From DATFKA01 sp035268885 (lineage in GTDB: Bacteria; Bacteroidota; Bacteroidia; Chitinophagales; Saprospiraceae), in NCBI GenBank assembly GCA_035268885.1, contig DATFKA010000094.1:1-64000 (forward strand): DNA of 64,000 nucleotides, given 5' to 3'. The notes under the pieces are model-generated. The model saw only the letters and a list, made by a program, of their open reading frames with translations, ran no database searches and was not told the DNA's origin. Positions 6,237-15,526 of the stretch are shown here, one piece after another. Position 1 is the first letter of the stretch; every line of letters starts with the position of its first letter. A program made the translations under genes and the position numbers.

Positions 6237-8951
6237 ATGAGTATGGAATCTTTTAATCTGGAACGGGCAATACGTGATTGGCGCAGAGACCTACAGCGTT
6301 ATCGCTCCATGGAGCCTGGTTTTATCGAGGAATTGGAGAGTAGCCTGCACGACTACTATGAGGAGTATCTCATTCGAGGCTTTCGTGCTAATGAAGCTTT
6401 TGCGAGGGCAAAGCTTAAAGTGAGCCCCGACGAGCAGGTACTGGCTCAGGAGTTTTCGCGCGCAGCTATTCCGCATAAAGGCTGGAAATCAGTTTTCGGT
6501 AGTTTCTTCTTTTTGCTACCGAGTTATCTAAAGGTTGCTCTGAGAAATCTACGCCGTAAGCGTTTTTATAATCTTATAAATTTCACCTGTCTGACGGTGG
6601 GTATACTGACTACCATTCTGGCTGTATTGTATCTGGATTACGAAACCAGTTATGATGATATGATTCCGGAGGTCGATCGTAAGTATCGGCTCGGACGTAC
6701 CTTTCGTTCGCAGGATTATAGCGTCATGAGCTTTGATGGTTACTTTGGGGCAGCCCCCGAAGTTCAGCTGCAGCAGTTGAATGGTTTCCAAAATATAAAA
6801 GGTGTTGAACAGGCATGTCAGTTCTATACTTTTTGGCAACCGGCCATTATTAAGGCCAATGAAAAAGAGCTTAGCACTGAGAATTTACTACAAACCAATA
6901 CCCCAACCGCCTTTTTCGATTTCTTTGGGTGGTCTTTTTTAAAGGGGTCGATCGAGGCCTTCGGACAGAAGCCAAATACGGTGGTCCTGACGGAAAGCGA
7001 GGCCATACGTATTTACGGCGCGGATTGGGCTGATCAGCCTAACCTTTTGGAGCAACTCATGGAGATCGACGGAGAGGACTATGCGCTGGTCGGAGTAATC
7101 GAAGATTTGCCACCCAATGTCCATTTCGACTTCTCTATGGCCTTGTACCGCCCGAAAATTGAGTACTGGGGCTCGCGCACTTACGTAAAATTGGCCAGGG
7201 GAGAAGATCCAGCTACCATCGCTCGGCGCATGGACAAAAACATGGCTAAAATTAATACCCGACTGGCCGAGAGTGAGTTATTTGGTGGCACGATCATTCA
7301 GCCGCTGAGGAGTATCCATCTCAATTCGGACATGTTATACGAACTCAAGCCGCCTGGAGATAAGCGCTACCTGTATATTATCGGTATTATCTCCGCGATT
7401 ATTCTATTGCTGACGATTAGCAATTATACTAATTTGAGTATTGCCATGAATGCCAGCCGGGCCCGGGAGATAGGGATGCGTAAAATCTTTGGTGCCATGG
7501 AAGGGCAGGTTTCCCGACAATTCGTTCTAGAATCGGTAGTGTTGAGTCTGCTCACTTTACCCGTAGTCGCTCTGGCTTTGCAAGTTATTATTCCCTGGTT
7601 TAACACCTTTATGGGTACTGGTCTGAATGAACAGATCTTAAACCGATCGTCTTTTTGGCTAATACTGGTTTCCACAACTTTATTAGTAGGACTGATAGCT
7701 AGTCTGTATCCTTCTCTATTTTTGGCACGCCATCCGGTCTTACGCTTGTTCCGGGGCGATTTGGTCAAGAATACCCACCGAGGGTTCAGCACCCGTAAAG
7801 CAATTATCAGTTTTCAATTTGTATTATTGATTGGACTATGTAGCCTTACTTTATTGGTCAATCAACAACTCAGGTATATCCAGACCAAGGATTTGGGCTT
7901 TGATAAAGAGCAAGTCGTCTACATCAATCTTTCCGCTGATAGCAGTAAATACAAAGTATTCAAGAACGAATTACTACAAATACCCGAGGTGACGGGGGTC
8001 GGCTCCGGTAGTCCGCTGGGGCGTAATCCTTTTAACCAAACTACTTATAAATTAGACGGTACGGCCGAAGTATTCGACGATGCCTATGATATCAGTTTGG
8101 ATTACGCTGCCATTGATCTGCTCAATATTGAGACCTCGATTCCAGATTATGTGAATAATCCTGCCGAAGCACCCCAAAATTTAGTCTTGATTAACGAAAC
8201 CCTTTCCAACCGTTTGTGTCAACGCTTTGATCTGGAAAAACAAGATTTGGTCGGGCGTCAGATTATTCAGGAACCGGAATATACCGATGAGGAAACCGGG
8301 GAGCCTGGTTTTCCTATTACGATTGCTGGTTTTTTTAAAGACATCAATATGTTCTCTTTGCGAGAAGAAATAACTCCTATGTTCCTGACAGCTTACAAAG
8401 ACCCTGGCTATGTGAGATGGGTCTCGGTTGCCTGGGAGGGAGTCGCCCCCAATAAGATTATCGATAAGATACGGGAGAAGTACCAGGGGCTACAATTAAA
8501 TCAGGCTTTGTACTATAGCTACTTAACCCAAAATATTGAAGAACTCTACGCTAAGGAGCGGCGTATTGCCCGGTTAAGTATTTACTTCAGTTTGGTCGCC
8601 TTTACCGTAGCTATTATAGGCTTGATTGCTCTAACCGCCTACCTGACTACCTTAAAACGGAAGGAGATTGGTATTCGTCAGATCCTGGGTGCGAGCCAGC
8701 TCGATATCCTGAAACGCTTCAATCGGGAATACCTGGTACTGATCGGGATCAGCTTACTGATTGCCGCGCCTCTAACCTGGTACGGAGTATCTCGCTGGTT
8801 ATCCTCCTTTGCTTACCGTATCGAGTTAAATCCACTGATCTTTTTATTGGCAGGCTTAATCACTTTACTGATTACCAGCGTAGCGGTGAGTATTATGACG
8901 CTCAAAGCCGCTCGTGCGGTACCCGTAGATGCTTTACAAGAAACCCAATAA
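6237..8951 (+). CDS. FtsX-like ABC permease with permease-prefix domain
   Basis: A 904-residue permease. The first ~80 residues (ERAIRDWRRDLQRYRSMEP onward) form a cytoplasmic helical 'permease prefix' region seen in permeases paired with PadR genes. The transmembrane helix NLINFTCLTVGILTTILAVL is followed by a large MacB-like periplasmic domain, three further helices with the FtsX motif REIGMRKIFGA, a second periplasmic domain and a second FtsX block (KRKEIGIRQILGA). This duplicated layout is normal for the long Bacteroidota versions, which carry two FtsX cores in one chain. The start is ATG 6237 or ATG 6243 two codons later. Substrate unknown; antibiotics, peptides and lipids are all possible. 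Confidence 0.88.
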   Translation: MSMESFNLERAIRDWRRDLQRYRSMEPGFIEELESSLHDYYEEYLIRGFRANEAFARAKLKVSPDEQVLAQEFSRAAIPHKGWKSVFGSFFFLLPSYLKVALRNLRRKRFYNLINFTCLTVGILTTILAVLYLDYETSYDDMIPEVDRKYRLGRTFRSQDYSVMSFDGYFGAAPEVQLQQLNGFQNIKGVEQACQFYTFWQPAIIKANEKELSTENLLQTNTPTAFFDFFGWSFLKGSIEAFGQKPNTVVLTESEAIRIYGADWADQPNLLEQLMEIDGEDYALVGVIEDLPPNVHFDFSMALYRPKIEYWGSRTYVKLARGEDPATIARRMDKNMAKINTRLAESELFGGTIIQPLRSIHLNSDMLYELKPPGDKRYLYIIGIISAIILLLTISNYTNLSIAMNASRAREIGMRKIFGAMEGQVSRQFVLESVVLSLLTLPVVALALQVIIPWFNTFMGTGLNEQILNRSSFWLILVSTTLLVGLIASLYPSLFLARHPVLRLFRGDLVKNTHRGFSTRKAIISFQFVLLIGLCSLTLLVNQQLRYIQTKDLGFDKEQVVYINLSADSSKYKVFKNELLQIPEVTGVGSGSPLGRNPFNQTTYKLDGTAEVFDDAYDISLDYAAIDLLNIETSIPDYVNNPAEAPQNLVLINETLSNRLCQRFDLEKQDLVGRQIIQEPEYTDEETGEPGFPITIAGFFKDINMFSLREEITPMFLTAYKDPGYVRWVSVAWEGVAPNKIIDKIREKYQGLQLNQALYYSYLTQNIEELYAKERRIARLSIYFSLVAFTVAIIGLIALTAYLTTLKRKEIGIRQILGASQLDILKRFNREYLVLIGISLLIAAPLTWYGVSRWLSSFAYRIELNPLIFLLAGLITLLITSVAVSIMTLKAARAVPVDALQETQ

Positions 8952-8984
8952 TTTAATTTTTACTCCAGAAAATCATCCGTTATT

Positions 8985-9770
8985 ATGAAAAGTTTATTTT
9001 GTTTATTCACATTTTTTCTCGGCTGGAGCAGCCTTGTTCAGGCCCAGGTAATTAATGACTTTTTAGACCAATATGGGATCAATCCCGTAACGATCAGCTT
9101 TCATCCCAGCGGAGATGCTCTGGTCTCTACCTCTCTGGACCAGTCCGACTTATCCCAGTATTTATTACTGATATCTAAAGAACAAGGAACGTTCAGGGTT
9201 GATACACTAGAAACCAGTCGACCCAATCGATCTGCCTTCTCCAGAGGGGGCGAGTATCTGGTATACAATTATTTCGATCCTGTCTCTGGAGACTTTTATA
9301 CCGCCAAAAGAAAATACGATGGAGTAGAAGATATTGGTCCCCCCATCTTCTCATTCAGAGCAGAGGCGCAAACCAGCATCGAACAACATCCCGATTACGC
9401 AGGTGTTCACGCTGCCATCACAGACTACGTAGAAGCACTTTACGAAGCCGACTCGACAAAAATTATTCGCAGTGTACATCCTGATTTACGTAAAAGAGGC
9501 TACTGATTTAATGCCAGCCAATCCGAATGGAATGATAATCTGGATATGACCTACGATGATCTTGTTAGCTTGGCGACACGATGGAATAAATCGGGCCAAC
9601 GCGCAAACGCCGACTCACCGAAAATCATTAAAATCTACGATATCAATGAACGGACTGCGGTCGGAAAATTGATTGCTGAATGGGGGATGGACCATTTTCA
9701 GCTGGCAAGAATTGACGGTAAATGGATGATTATGAATGTATTATGGCAGTCGATATCCGATGAGGGTTAG
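8985..9770 (+). pseudogene. Exported lumazine-binding-like protein, interrupted by TGA
   Basis: One continuous frame of 262 codons is split by a single TGA at 9507-9509. The upstream part (173 residues) starts with a signal peptide (MKSLFCLFTFFLGWSSLVQA), followed by a region with a WD40-like HPSGDALVSTS stretch and the beginning of a Lumazine_bd_2/NTF2-like domain (AITDYVEALYEADSTKIIRS, HPDLRKRGY). The downstream part continues the same domain without a frame change (MTYDDLVSLATRWNKSG, INERTAVGKLIAEWGMDHFQ, LARIDGKWMIMNVLWQS). The family normally reads straight through this point, so the stop is a nonsense mutation or a base error; selenocysteine insertion has no support. The gene follows the ABC permease by 33 bases and may belong to that operon. 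Confidence 0.75.
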
Positions 9771-9845
9771 TGTATTTAAATTGGGCACACTTGAGTAAAG
9801 ATAAGGAGGTAGTATAATGGAGAGAGCCAAAACTTTTGATTTCTA

Positions 9846-12800
9846 TTAGGCAAAATCCATTCCTTCCTCCACCTGCCCCAATTCATCTAAAAACAACTGC
9901 CGGACTTTGGCAATGTTTTCATTGAGTTCTTCCCTTTTCCAATCTTCGGTTGGGATTCCGGGCAGCACGACGACCTCCACGGCCGTAGGGCGGAATACGT
10001 TTGATCCCCGGGGCATGGCATCGTGTGCATTTTTAATGACAATGGGCACCAGGGGTACACCAGCCTGCATCGCCAAATGGAAAGCCCCTTTTTTGAATTT
10101 ACCTAATTTATAAGAATAACTCCGGGTGCCTTCCGGAGCGATGGCCAGAGAAGTACCGTTTCTGATGGTTTCCACGGCTGGTTGTAGAGCTTCAATTGCC
10201 TGTTCTCTATTTTGTCGATCCACGAAAATGATACCCGCCGAAGCCATCATCTGACCGAGAATGGGGAAGTTTTGTAACTCTTTTTTGGCCACCCCGGTAA
10301 CGTCCCGACGCAATAATTTGGCTATAATAAAAAGATCTGCATTGGATTGGTGATTAAAGAGGAAAACGGCGGGGCGATAGTTCCAGATATTTTCTTCATT
10401 TTTCACAATGACACTGATACCGGCCATTGCGGTACCCAGGTCTCCGACCAGCGCAATCATATTATTGATCCCATCTTGCCAGTTTAAGGTACTGGCGCCG
10501 GTCAATACGCCCCCCATAGCGGCCGGGATAAGACTGGCCATGGTCAAACCAGTGCGGAGAAAATTACTGATTCCCGGGCGGATTTCATCGTTGAAGCGGT
10601 AGATGGGCCAGTCATTTTCGTAGGCGATACCGGATAATTTAATATCTGGATTCATAGGGCGCGGATACCCTACCATCTCGAGTAAAGGTAAATCCTCGGC
10701 GCTATCTGTATAAAAATAACTTTTCGATAGTTCTATCTCGTGCCGTTCTGTAAATTGCTGGGCGGCGTAGGCTTTGCCTTCCCCCCAACAAGCGGGCTCG
10801 ATGATTCGTCCCGTAAAGGTTCCGTCCTGCACCTCCATGCGGGTACACATCACCTCTTCGATCCCCAAATCCCGGGCGATGGGATTAACCTGGTAGGGGG
10901 TAGCGGCCGAAACGATGGCCACGGTATGGCCTTTGGCCAGGTGGGCGGCGACCAGCGCGCGCGATTCCGGATAGATTTCGTCGGCCAGGTGCTTGAGATA
11001 GACCTCCTCGCCAACATCAATAAATACTTGTTCTTTGACGCCCTGTACTCCTTTGGCGCCAAGCGCGGCGAGACCAGCGAAGTTGCCATTCCCCAGTGCG
11101 TAGACCATGACTCCCGCAAATTGGGAGACGATCTCCCGTGGCGACATTTTTCCGCTAAGGAAGCGCGCCTGAAAGAACTCCCGCGCCGAAAACCCCTTGA
11201 TCAGGGTCCGGTCCAGATCAAAGAAAGCAGCAATATGCGGACCTGATTCACCCTTGAGTATGTCCTGTGTGATGTCAAAAGAGCGGGAACCGGGTACGAT
11301 ACTTCGCTCCATCGGGATTTCCTCGGCGGTGATTTCCTGTTGGGGAAGCGTAATATCCTGAATTTGTTGAATGACGCGGCTGTACTGCTCTAGTTGTTGC
11401 TCGAAGTATTGAAGCTCCTCCGTTTTAGGGTCTTCCTGCGTGGGGATTAATTTCAGATTCTTGGCGAGCCGTATGCCATTCACTAAGAAGGGTTTAGAGA
11501 CAGACTCTATGCGTTGAATTTTTCCCTTCCACTGTAGTTCTCCACCGAGTGCCAGACAGCTTTCAATAAAGTTATTTTCGTCGAAGGGGTATTCGGTATC
11601 TAATTGCTTTAAGCCCTGGACAATGACTTTGTAAGCTTCCAAATAGGGGAATAAGACCACGGGAGCAACCAGTACTTTTTGTTTGCTAAGCAGACGCCGG
11701 TAATTAATGCTATCGTCGCGTAGGGTGATAGGCGGCTTTCGTTGGAAGAGGGCCAGGTCCCCTTCTATTTTCCTGGAAAAAATGGGCTTTTTGGCATAAA
11801 AGAATTCAAACTTGAACAGATCGCGTAAGTCCATGACCGTTGTCCAGAAAAAGAGCTGACGGTCTGATTTTTCCTGATCCTGGCTAAGCATCAAAGCCAG
11901 CTCTATGAAGGCCCGATGGTAGAGATGATGGGCGGCCATATTAGAGTAATAGGTCGCCTGCATATATTGCTCATTCACCACCTGATATTTGGAAGTCAGG
12001 TTACCGCCCTGGTAGCGAATGATACCCTTTTGCATGAGTAAGTTGAGGGCTTTTTGTACGCTGGCTCCAATGGCCTGGCCCCGATCCACCAGGGCATCTT
12101 TCTTATGAGATTCTATCAGGAGCATGAGATCGGCCACATCGCGCTCGATTTCCCGTTTGTTTAGGGCGTATTTACTGAGTAGGCTGGTACAGACCAGGGA
12201 GGTGGTGGTCACTGGCGTAATCTGGTTAATCCGGTGGACCAACTGAAAAGCAAATCTGGGGAGATTACTTTTTGAATTCTGTAAGCGACCCTCCATACCC
12301 GGCACTGGGGCTGTTGGCTGCTCGGATAAATGAACGGGATGATCAAAGCGGATGGAGATTTTTCCAAAATTATCGCCCAGCTTACGCAAATAATTGAGGA
12401 ACCAACCCAGGCTTTCGGGTTTTTTACCTTTACCCAGGCTCTCGAGCGTCATGTCTTTTACGTCAGGGATGAGATCATATACGATGGAGACAGGTACATA
12501 CTTGACCTCTTCGGGGCTGTCCTGCTCGCCTTCCATAATGTATTTCAGGATACCCATTTTGGGCCAGACGAGTTTGCCGGTACGGGAGCGAGTACCTTCC
12601 AGGGCCCACATGAAGTGTTCTCGCTCGTTGATCAGATATTTGATATAATAACGCAAGACGGCCCGATAGACGAGGTTCTCTTTGATGGCCCGGCGGATAA
12701 ATATCACGCCGGTATTACGTCCAAACTGGCCGAGCCCCAGGAAATCCATATTAATACCGGCAAAGGTATGGGGTAGGGGCATCCCATGTCGAATGAGTAC

Positions 12801-13136
12801 AATACCCAGCACGATCATATCGATGTAGGTTTTGTGGGTCATCACGAAGGCAATGGGGTGCTTACGCATCAGCTTGGTCAGCTTTTTTAATTCGCCGGGA
12901 TCGACGTCGATGGTCCGGTCATAGCCGCGAGCGAGCACGAATTGGGCAATCTCTGATCCAACAAACTGGGGAATAGGTTTTTGCTCGGTATACAGCTCTT
13001 CGAGGTATTCCCTGGCTTCTTTTTTGATCTGCTCGATGGGTTGCTCCAACTGAGTAGATAATTCCTGTATTAATTGTTGGAAGCTTTGGGCTTCCATAAG
13101 TCGCGCGCTCCCTTTGGATTTATTTTCTGTATCCAT
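9846..13136 (-). CDS. Acyltransferase-HAD-acyltransferase fusion (PlsB/PlsC-like)
   Basis: A 1096-residue protein with three enzymes in a row. Residues ~60-300 form a glycerol-3-phosphate acyltransferase-like domain with the H-x4-D block HKTYID (101-106) and EGTRSR. A helical linker follows. Residues ~635-850 form a HAD-IB phosphatase domain (FFDLDRT with nucleophile near 640, and TDSAEDLPLLEMVG). The C-terminal part is a PlsC-like 1-acylglycerol-3-phosphate acyltransferase with H-x4-D at 929-934 (HQSNAD) and PEGTRS. Together they could acylate glycerol 3-phosphate twice and dephosphorylate a product, giving phosphatidate or diacylglycerol. Related HAD-PlsC fusions are known in actinobacteria and Bacteroidota; the added N-terminal acyltransferase makes this version long. 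It is monocistronic and membrane-associated by inference. Confidence 0.85.
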   Translation of the reverse strand: MDTENKSKGSARLMEAQSFQQLIQELSTQLEQPIEQIKKEAREYLEELYTEQKPIPQFVGSEIAQFVLARGYDRTIDVDPGELKKLTKLMRKHPIAFVMTHKTYIDMIVLGIVLIRHGMPLPHTFAGINMDFLGLGQFGRNTGVIFIRRAIKENLVYRAVLRYYIKYLINEREHFMWALEGTRSRTGKLVWPKMGILKYIMEGEQDSPEEVKYVPVSIVYDLIPDVKDMTLESLGKGKKPESLGWFLNYLRKLGDNFGKISIRFDHPVHLSEQPTAPVPGMEGRLQNSKSNLPRFAFQLVHRINQITPVTTTSLVCTSLLSKYALNKREIERDVADLMLLIESHKKDALVDRGQAIGASVQKALNLLMQKGIIRYQGGNLTSKYQVVNEQYMQATYYSNMAAHHLYHRAFIELALMLSQDQEKSDRQLFFWTTVMDLRDLFKFEFFYAKKPIFSRKIEGDLALFQRKPPITLRDDSINYRRLLSKQKVLVAPVVLFPYLEAYKVIVQGLKQLDTEYPFDENNFIESCLALGGELQWKGKIQRIESVSKPFLVNGIRLAKNLKLIPTQEDPKTEELQYFEQQLEQYSRVIQQIQDITLPQQEITAEEIPMERSIVPGSRSFDITQDILKGESGPHIAAFFDLDRTLIKGFSAREFFQARFLSGKMSPREIVSQFAGVMVYALGNGNFAGLAALGAKGVQGVKEQVFIDVGEEVYLKHLADEIYPESRALVAAHLAKGHTVAIVSAATPYQVNPIARDLGIEEVMCTRMEVQDGTFTGRIIEPACWGEGKAYAAQQFTERHEIELSKSYFYTDSAEDLPLLEMVGYPRPMNPDIKLSGIAYENDWPIYRFNDEIRPGISNFLRTGLTMASLIPAAMGGVLTGASTLNWQDGINNMIALVGDLGTAMAGISVIVKNEENIWNYRPAVFLFNHQSNADLFIIAKLLRRDVTGVAKKELQNFPILGQMMASAGIIFVDRQNREQAIEALQPAVETIRNGTSLAIAPEGTRSYSYKLGKFKKGAFHLAMQAGVPLVPIVIKNAHDAMPRGSNVFRPTAVEVVVLPGIPTEDWKREELNENIAKVRQLFLDELGQVEEGMDFA

Positions 13137-13287
13137 CTACTGGTTTATCTAATATCTCCTCCAATTTAGCATAAAGAATGGAGCCATACAATTCAGATGA
13201 CAGAATCTTGCCTTCGAACCATCAAAGGGCAGATTTTGTTTATAAGGTGTAGGCCAAAATAAATTTGGCAATATCGGCCCGGAGTTT

Positions 13288-13326
13288 AAATAAAGCTTAA
13301 AAAAATATTTTTTTTAAACTTTATTT
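13288..13326. repeat. AT-rich palindrome before the hydrolase gene
   Basis: AAATAAAG (13288-13295) and CTTTATTT (13319-13326) flank further complementary runs of T/A, giving a near-perfect 39-bp palindrome with one mismatch and one extra T. It lies in the 250-bp space between two divergent genes (acyltransferase fusion and hydrolase). It may be a regulatory site or a strand-opening element; the flanking 13137-13287 shows only a weak 6-bp hairpin (13253-13269). Confidence 0.4.
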
Positions 13327-13389
13327 TGGTTTACTGAGTGGATACTTTTAAATTCCAGCTCGATATTCATTAAAAATCGCAGCTTTATT

Positions 13390-14169
13390 ATGCTCAATTC
13401 GCTAATATCATCAAAGAAAATCAGGAGGCCTTCCTGGTTTTGGCTTTTCACGGAAAGTGGCCGTGCTGTCACCGAATACAGCGCCTCTCTTCCGTATCGT
13501 AAGCTATTGCGGCATACCAAAAGAGGCGACGGTCATCCCGTTTTGGTTATTCCCGGGTTTATGACTACCGATCTATCTACGGCACCCATGCGAGATTTCC
13601 TGGAGCAGATAGGGTATACGCCCTACGGATGGGAACAGGGGCGGAATTACGCCGCAGTGGAACTCATCGATATACTAGCCCATCGCCTGGAAGAAATCTA
13701 TGAGAAACACGGAACCAGGGTTAGTCTGATTGGCTGGAGTATGGGGGGGATTTATGCCCGTCAGATCGCCAAGCGCAACCCGGAATACGTTCGTCAGATT
13801 ATCACGATGGGTTCTCCTTTTGCCGGGATTACCAAACCCACCAATGTCAGCTGGCTCTATAATTTGCTCACCTGGTCACGTATCAAAGAGGTGGATCCCT
13901 GGTTGATTAAAGACCTGCCCAAACCAGCGCCGGTTCCTACCACGGCTATCTATACCAAACAGGATGGCATTGTACCCTGGAAGGTATGTCGGGAACCGGT
14001 AGAAGACGATTGGCACCAGAATGTTCAGGTCCGGGGTAGTCACCTCGGACTGGGGGTGAATCCTGCTGTTTTGGCGGTACTGGCCGATCGACTTCAGTAT
14101 AATCAGGAAGATTGGCATCCATTCAAAGCTGGGTTCCTCAGTAAATTACTTTTTTATCCCGGAGCCTAA
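13390..14169 (+). CDS. Alpha/beta hydrolase, lipase-like
   Basis: A 259-residue alpha/beta-hydrolase without a signal peptide. The oxyanion region is HPVLVIPGFMTTD; the nucleophile elbow is GWSMGG with Ser117; the acid is probably the Asp in TKQDGIVPW and the base the His in RGSHLGLGVNP, all in the expected order. The elbow and the GSPF stretch after it resemble PGAP1/triacylglycerol lipase-like hydrolases that act on esters at membranes. It is transcribed away from the acyltransferase fusion, and a link to lipid turnover is only positional. The real substrate cannot be read from the sequence. Confidence 0.82.
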   Translation: MLNSLISSKKIRRPSWFWLFTESGRAVTEYSASLPYRKLLRHTKRGDGHPVLVIPGFMTTDLSTAPMRDFLEQIGYTPYGWEQGRNYAAVELIDILAHRLEEIYEKHGTRVSLIGWSMGGIYARQIAKRNPEYVRQIITMGSPFAGITKPTNVSWLYNLLTWSRIKEVDPWLIKDLPKPAPVPTTAIYTKQDGIVPWKVCREPVEDDWHQNVQVRGSHLGLGVNPAVLAVLADRLQYNQEDWHPFKAGFLSKLLFYPGA

Positions 14170-14184
14170 GTACTCTGTAATTTG

Positions 14185-14253
14185 AGTTAATGTGTATTTT
14201 GAAACCTCAGATTTTTGTTCAAGATAAGGCGCGGCGGATTCCCTCCGCAAACG
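14185..14253 (+). repeat. Dispersed hairpin-tipped intergenic repeat, copy B
   Basis: Contains AGTTAATGTGTATTTTGAAA, CCTCAGATTTTTGTTCAA, AAGGCGCGGCG and a tip hairpin GCGGA-TTCCC-TCCGC. The arm up to AAGGCG(C/T)GGCG matches copy A (3151-3232, opposite strand) almost base for base, while the tip hairpin is unrelated. Copy C (24899-24950) shares the ATGTGTATTTTGAAA word and a GGATTCCCTCCGCA word. It fills the space between two convergent genes and might act as a terminator. Confidence 0.65.
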
Positions 14254-14258
14254 TACCT

Positions 14259-15485
14259 CTAATCATACAGTAGATATTTTTTTCTACTTTCCTTAAATTG
14301 ACCAAGCTCCGGCTCCCAGCTAGCTCTTATTTCAGCCTCACTTTTTCCGGCAATGAGCTGTGCCTTTAACTCATCATTTCCCGACAGTTTTTCGAAGAAA
14401 TTACTCTCCAGGAAGAATTTATCCTTATGCGGATAGGTCTGATAGATATCGAGTAGATAGCTGAGATTAAGTTGCCTTTCGGCAAAAATTTGCTCGGGCA
14501 GAAGCTGCGTTAAATCAAGACCATAGCAGGTTTTGTCTTCGTGTTTGGGGTAGGTGGCACCCGGCCGGGAAACGGGGGTAAAAGAGAAGGCCGTTTGGGG
14601 ATAATCCGGAGCACCGATCACCTGGAACTGTTTACTGGTACCTCTGCCCAGGCTGAAGACCGTGCCCTCAAATAGACAGATGGAAGGGTAGAGGTAGATC
14701 GCGCGATTGTTAGGCAGGTTGGGCGAGGGTTTAATGGGGAGGATATAGGGTCGGTCGTGGCTGTAATTTTCGCAGGGGATAACGGTTAGATCACATTGTA
14801 GACCGCCGACTAACCATCTTTCTCCATTCACCATTTGGGCGTATTCTCCAATCGTCATGCCGTGTACCGTCGGGATGGGGTGCATACCTACGAAAGAGCG
14901 ATAGCGGCTGGTATCTAGTACCGGTCCATCTACGTAGTGCCCATTGGGATTAGGTCGGTCTAGAACGAGCATAGGGATATCATTTTCGGCGCAAGCCTCC
15001 ATAATGTAATGCATCGTAGAGATGTAAGTGTAAAAACGGGCTCCGACGTCCTGAATGTCAAAAACCATCAAATCGATCCCCGCTAAATCCGTGGGAGCGG
15101 GTTTGCGCTTAGCCCCGTACAGTGAAGCAATGGGAAGCCCGGTTTGGTTATCCTTACCATCGCTTACTTTTTCTCCGGCGTCGGCCTGCCCCCGAAAGCC
15201 ATGCTCGGGTGCAAAAATTTTGATGATTTTTATTCCGGAAGCCAATAAGCTGTCTACCAAATGCGTATTTCCAATAGTGGAAGTTTGGTTGACTACCATC
15301 CCTATACTTTTACCTCTGAGTAAGGGGAGGTAAGCATCCGTACGGGCAGCCCCGACGGTAATAGCAGTCTCGGCTTCACCATTACTCGTTTTACTTTGCG
15401 CCTGACTGGTCTGGTTTTGGCAAGAAAAAACACAAATACTCAATATTAAAACAAAAATTTTTATATTTACACGAATCTGTTTCAT
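14259..15485 (-). CDS. DUF1343 lipoprotein, NamZ-like exo-muramidase
   Basis: A 408-residue protein of the DUF1343 family, whose characterised member NamZ from Bacillus cleaves terminal N-acetylmuramic acid from peptidoglycan fragments. The start is placed at ATG 15485 (MKQIRVNIKIFVLILSICVF followed by SC), which gives a lipoprotein signal with lipobox Cys about residue 22. Family blocks visible: GKSIGMVVNQTS, FAPEHGFRG, LPIASLYGAKRKPAPTDLAG, DIQDVGARFYTYISTM, LVLDRPNPN, SLGRGTSKQFQVIGAPDYP. The frame is open a further 33 codons upstream, but that stretch lacks signal character and overlaps the divergent gene. A periplasmic cell-wall recycling role is inferred. The gene starts 41 bases from a divergent exonuclease gene. 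Confidence 0.88.
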   Translation of the reverse strand: MKQIRVNIKIFVLILSICVFSCQNQTSQAQSKTSNGEAETAITVGAARTDAYLPLLRGKSIGMVVNQTSTIGNTHLVDSLLASGIKIIKIFAPEHGFRGQADAGEKVSDGKDNQTGLPIASLYGAKRKPAPTDLAGIDLMVFDIQDVGARFYTYISTMHYIMEACAENDIPMLVLDRPNPNGHYVDGPVLDTSRYRSFVGMHPIPTVHGMTIGEYAQMVNGERWLVGGLQCDLTVIPCENYSHDRPYILPIKPSPNLPNNRAIYLYPSICLFEGTVFSLGRGTSKQFQVIGAPDYPQTAFSFTPVSRPGATYPKHEDKTCYGLDLTQLLPEQIFAERQLNLSYLLDIYQTYPHKDKFFLESNFFEKLSGNDELKAQLIAGKSEAEIRASWEPELGQFKESRKKYLLYD

Positions 15486-15526
15486 GGCAGTTGTTGAGTT
15501 ATGAATTGTTGAATTTAGGAAATATA

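Noticed and set aside
9507..9509. TGA read as selenocysteine or tryptophan
   Set aside because: TGA ends other intact genes here, and no selenocysteine insertion hairpin or redox context is evident.
10740..11246. Plus-strand frame opposite the acyltransferase fusion
   Set aside because: Antisense shadow of a well-supported gene with conserved motifs on the minus strand.
14186..14253. Protein-coding remnant between the hydrolase and DUF1343 genes
   Set aside because: The sequence matches non-coding repeat copies elsewhere in the window and has stops in all useful frames.
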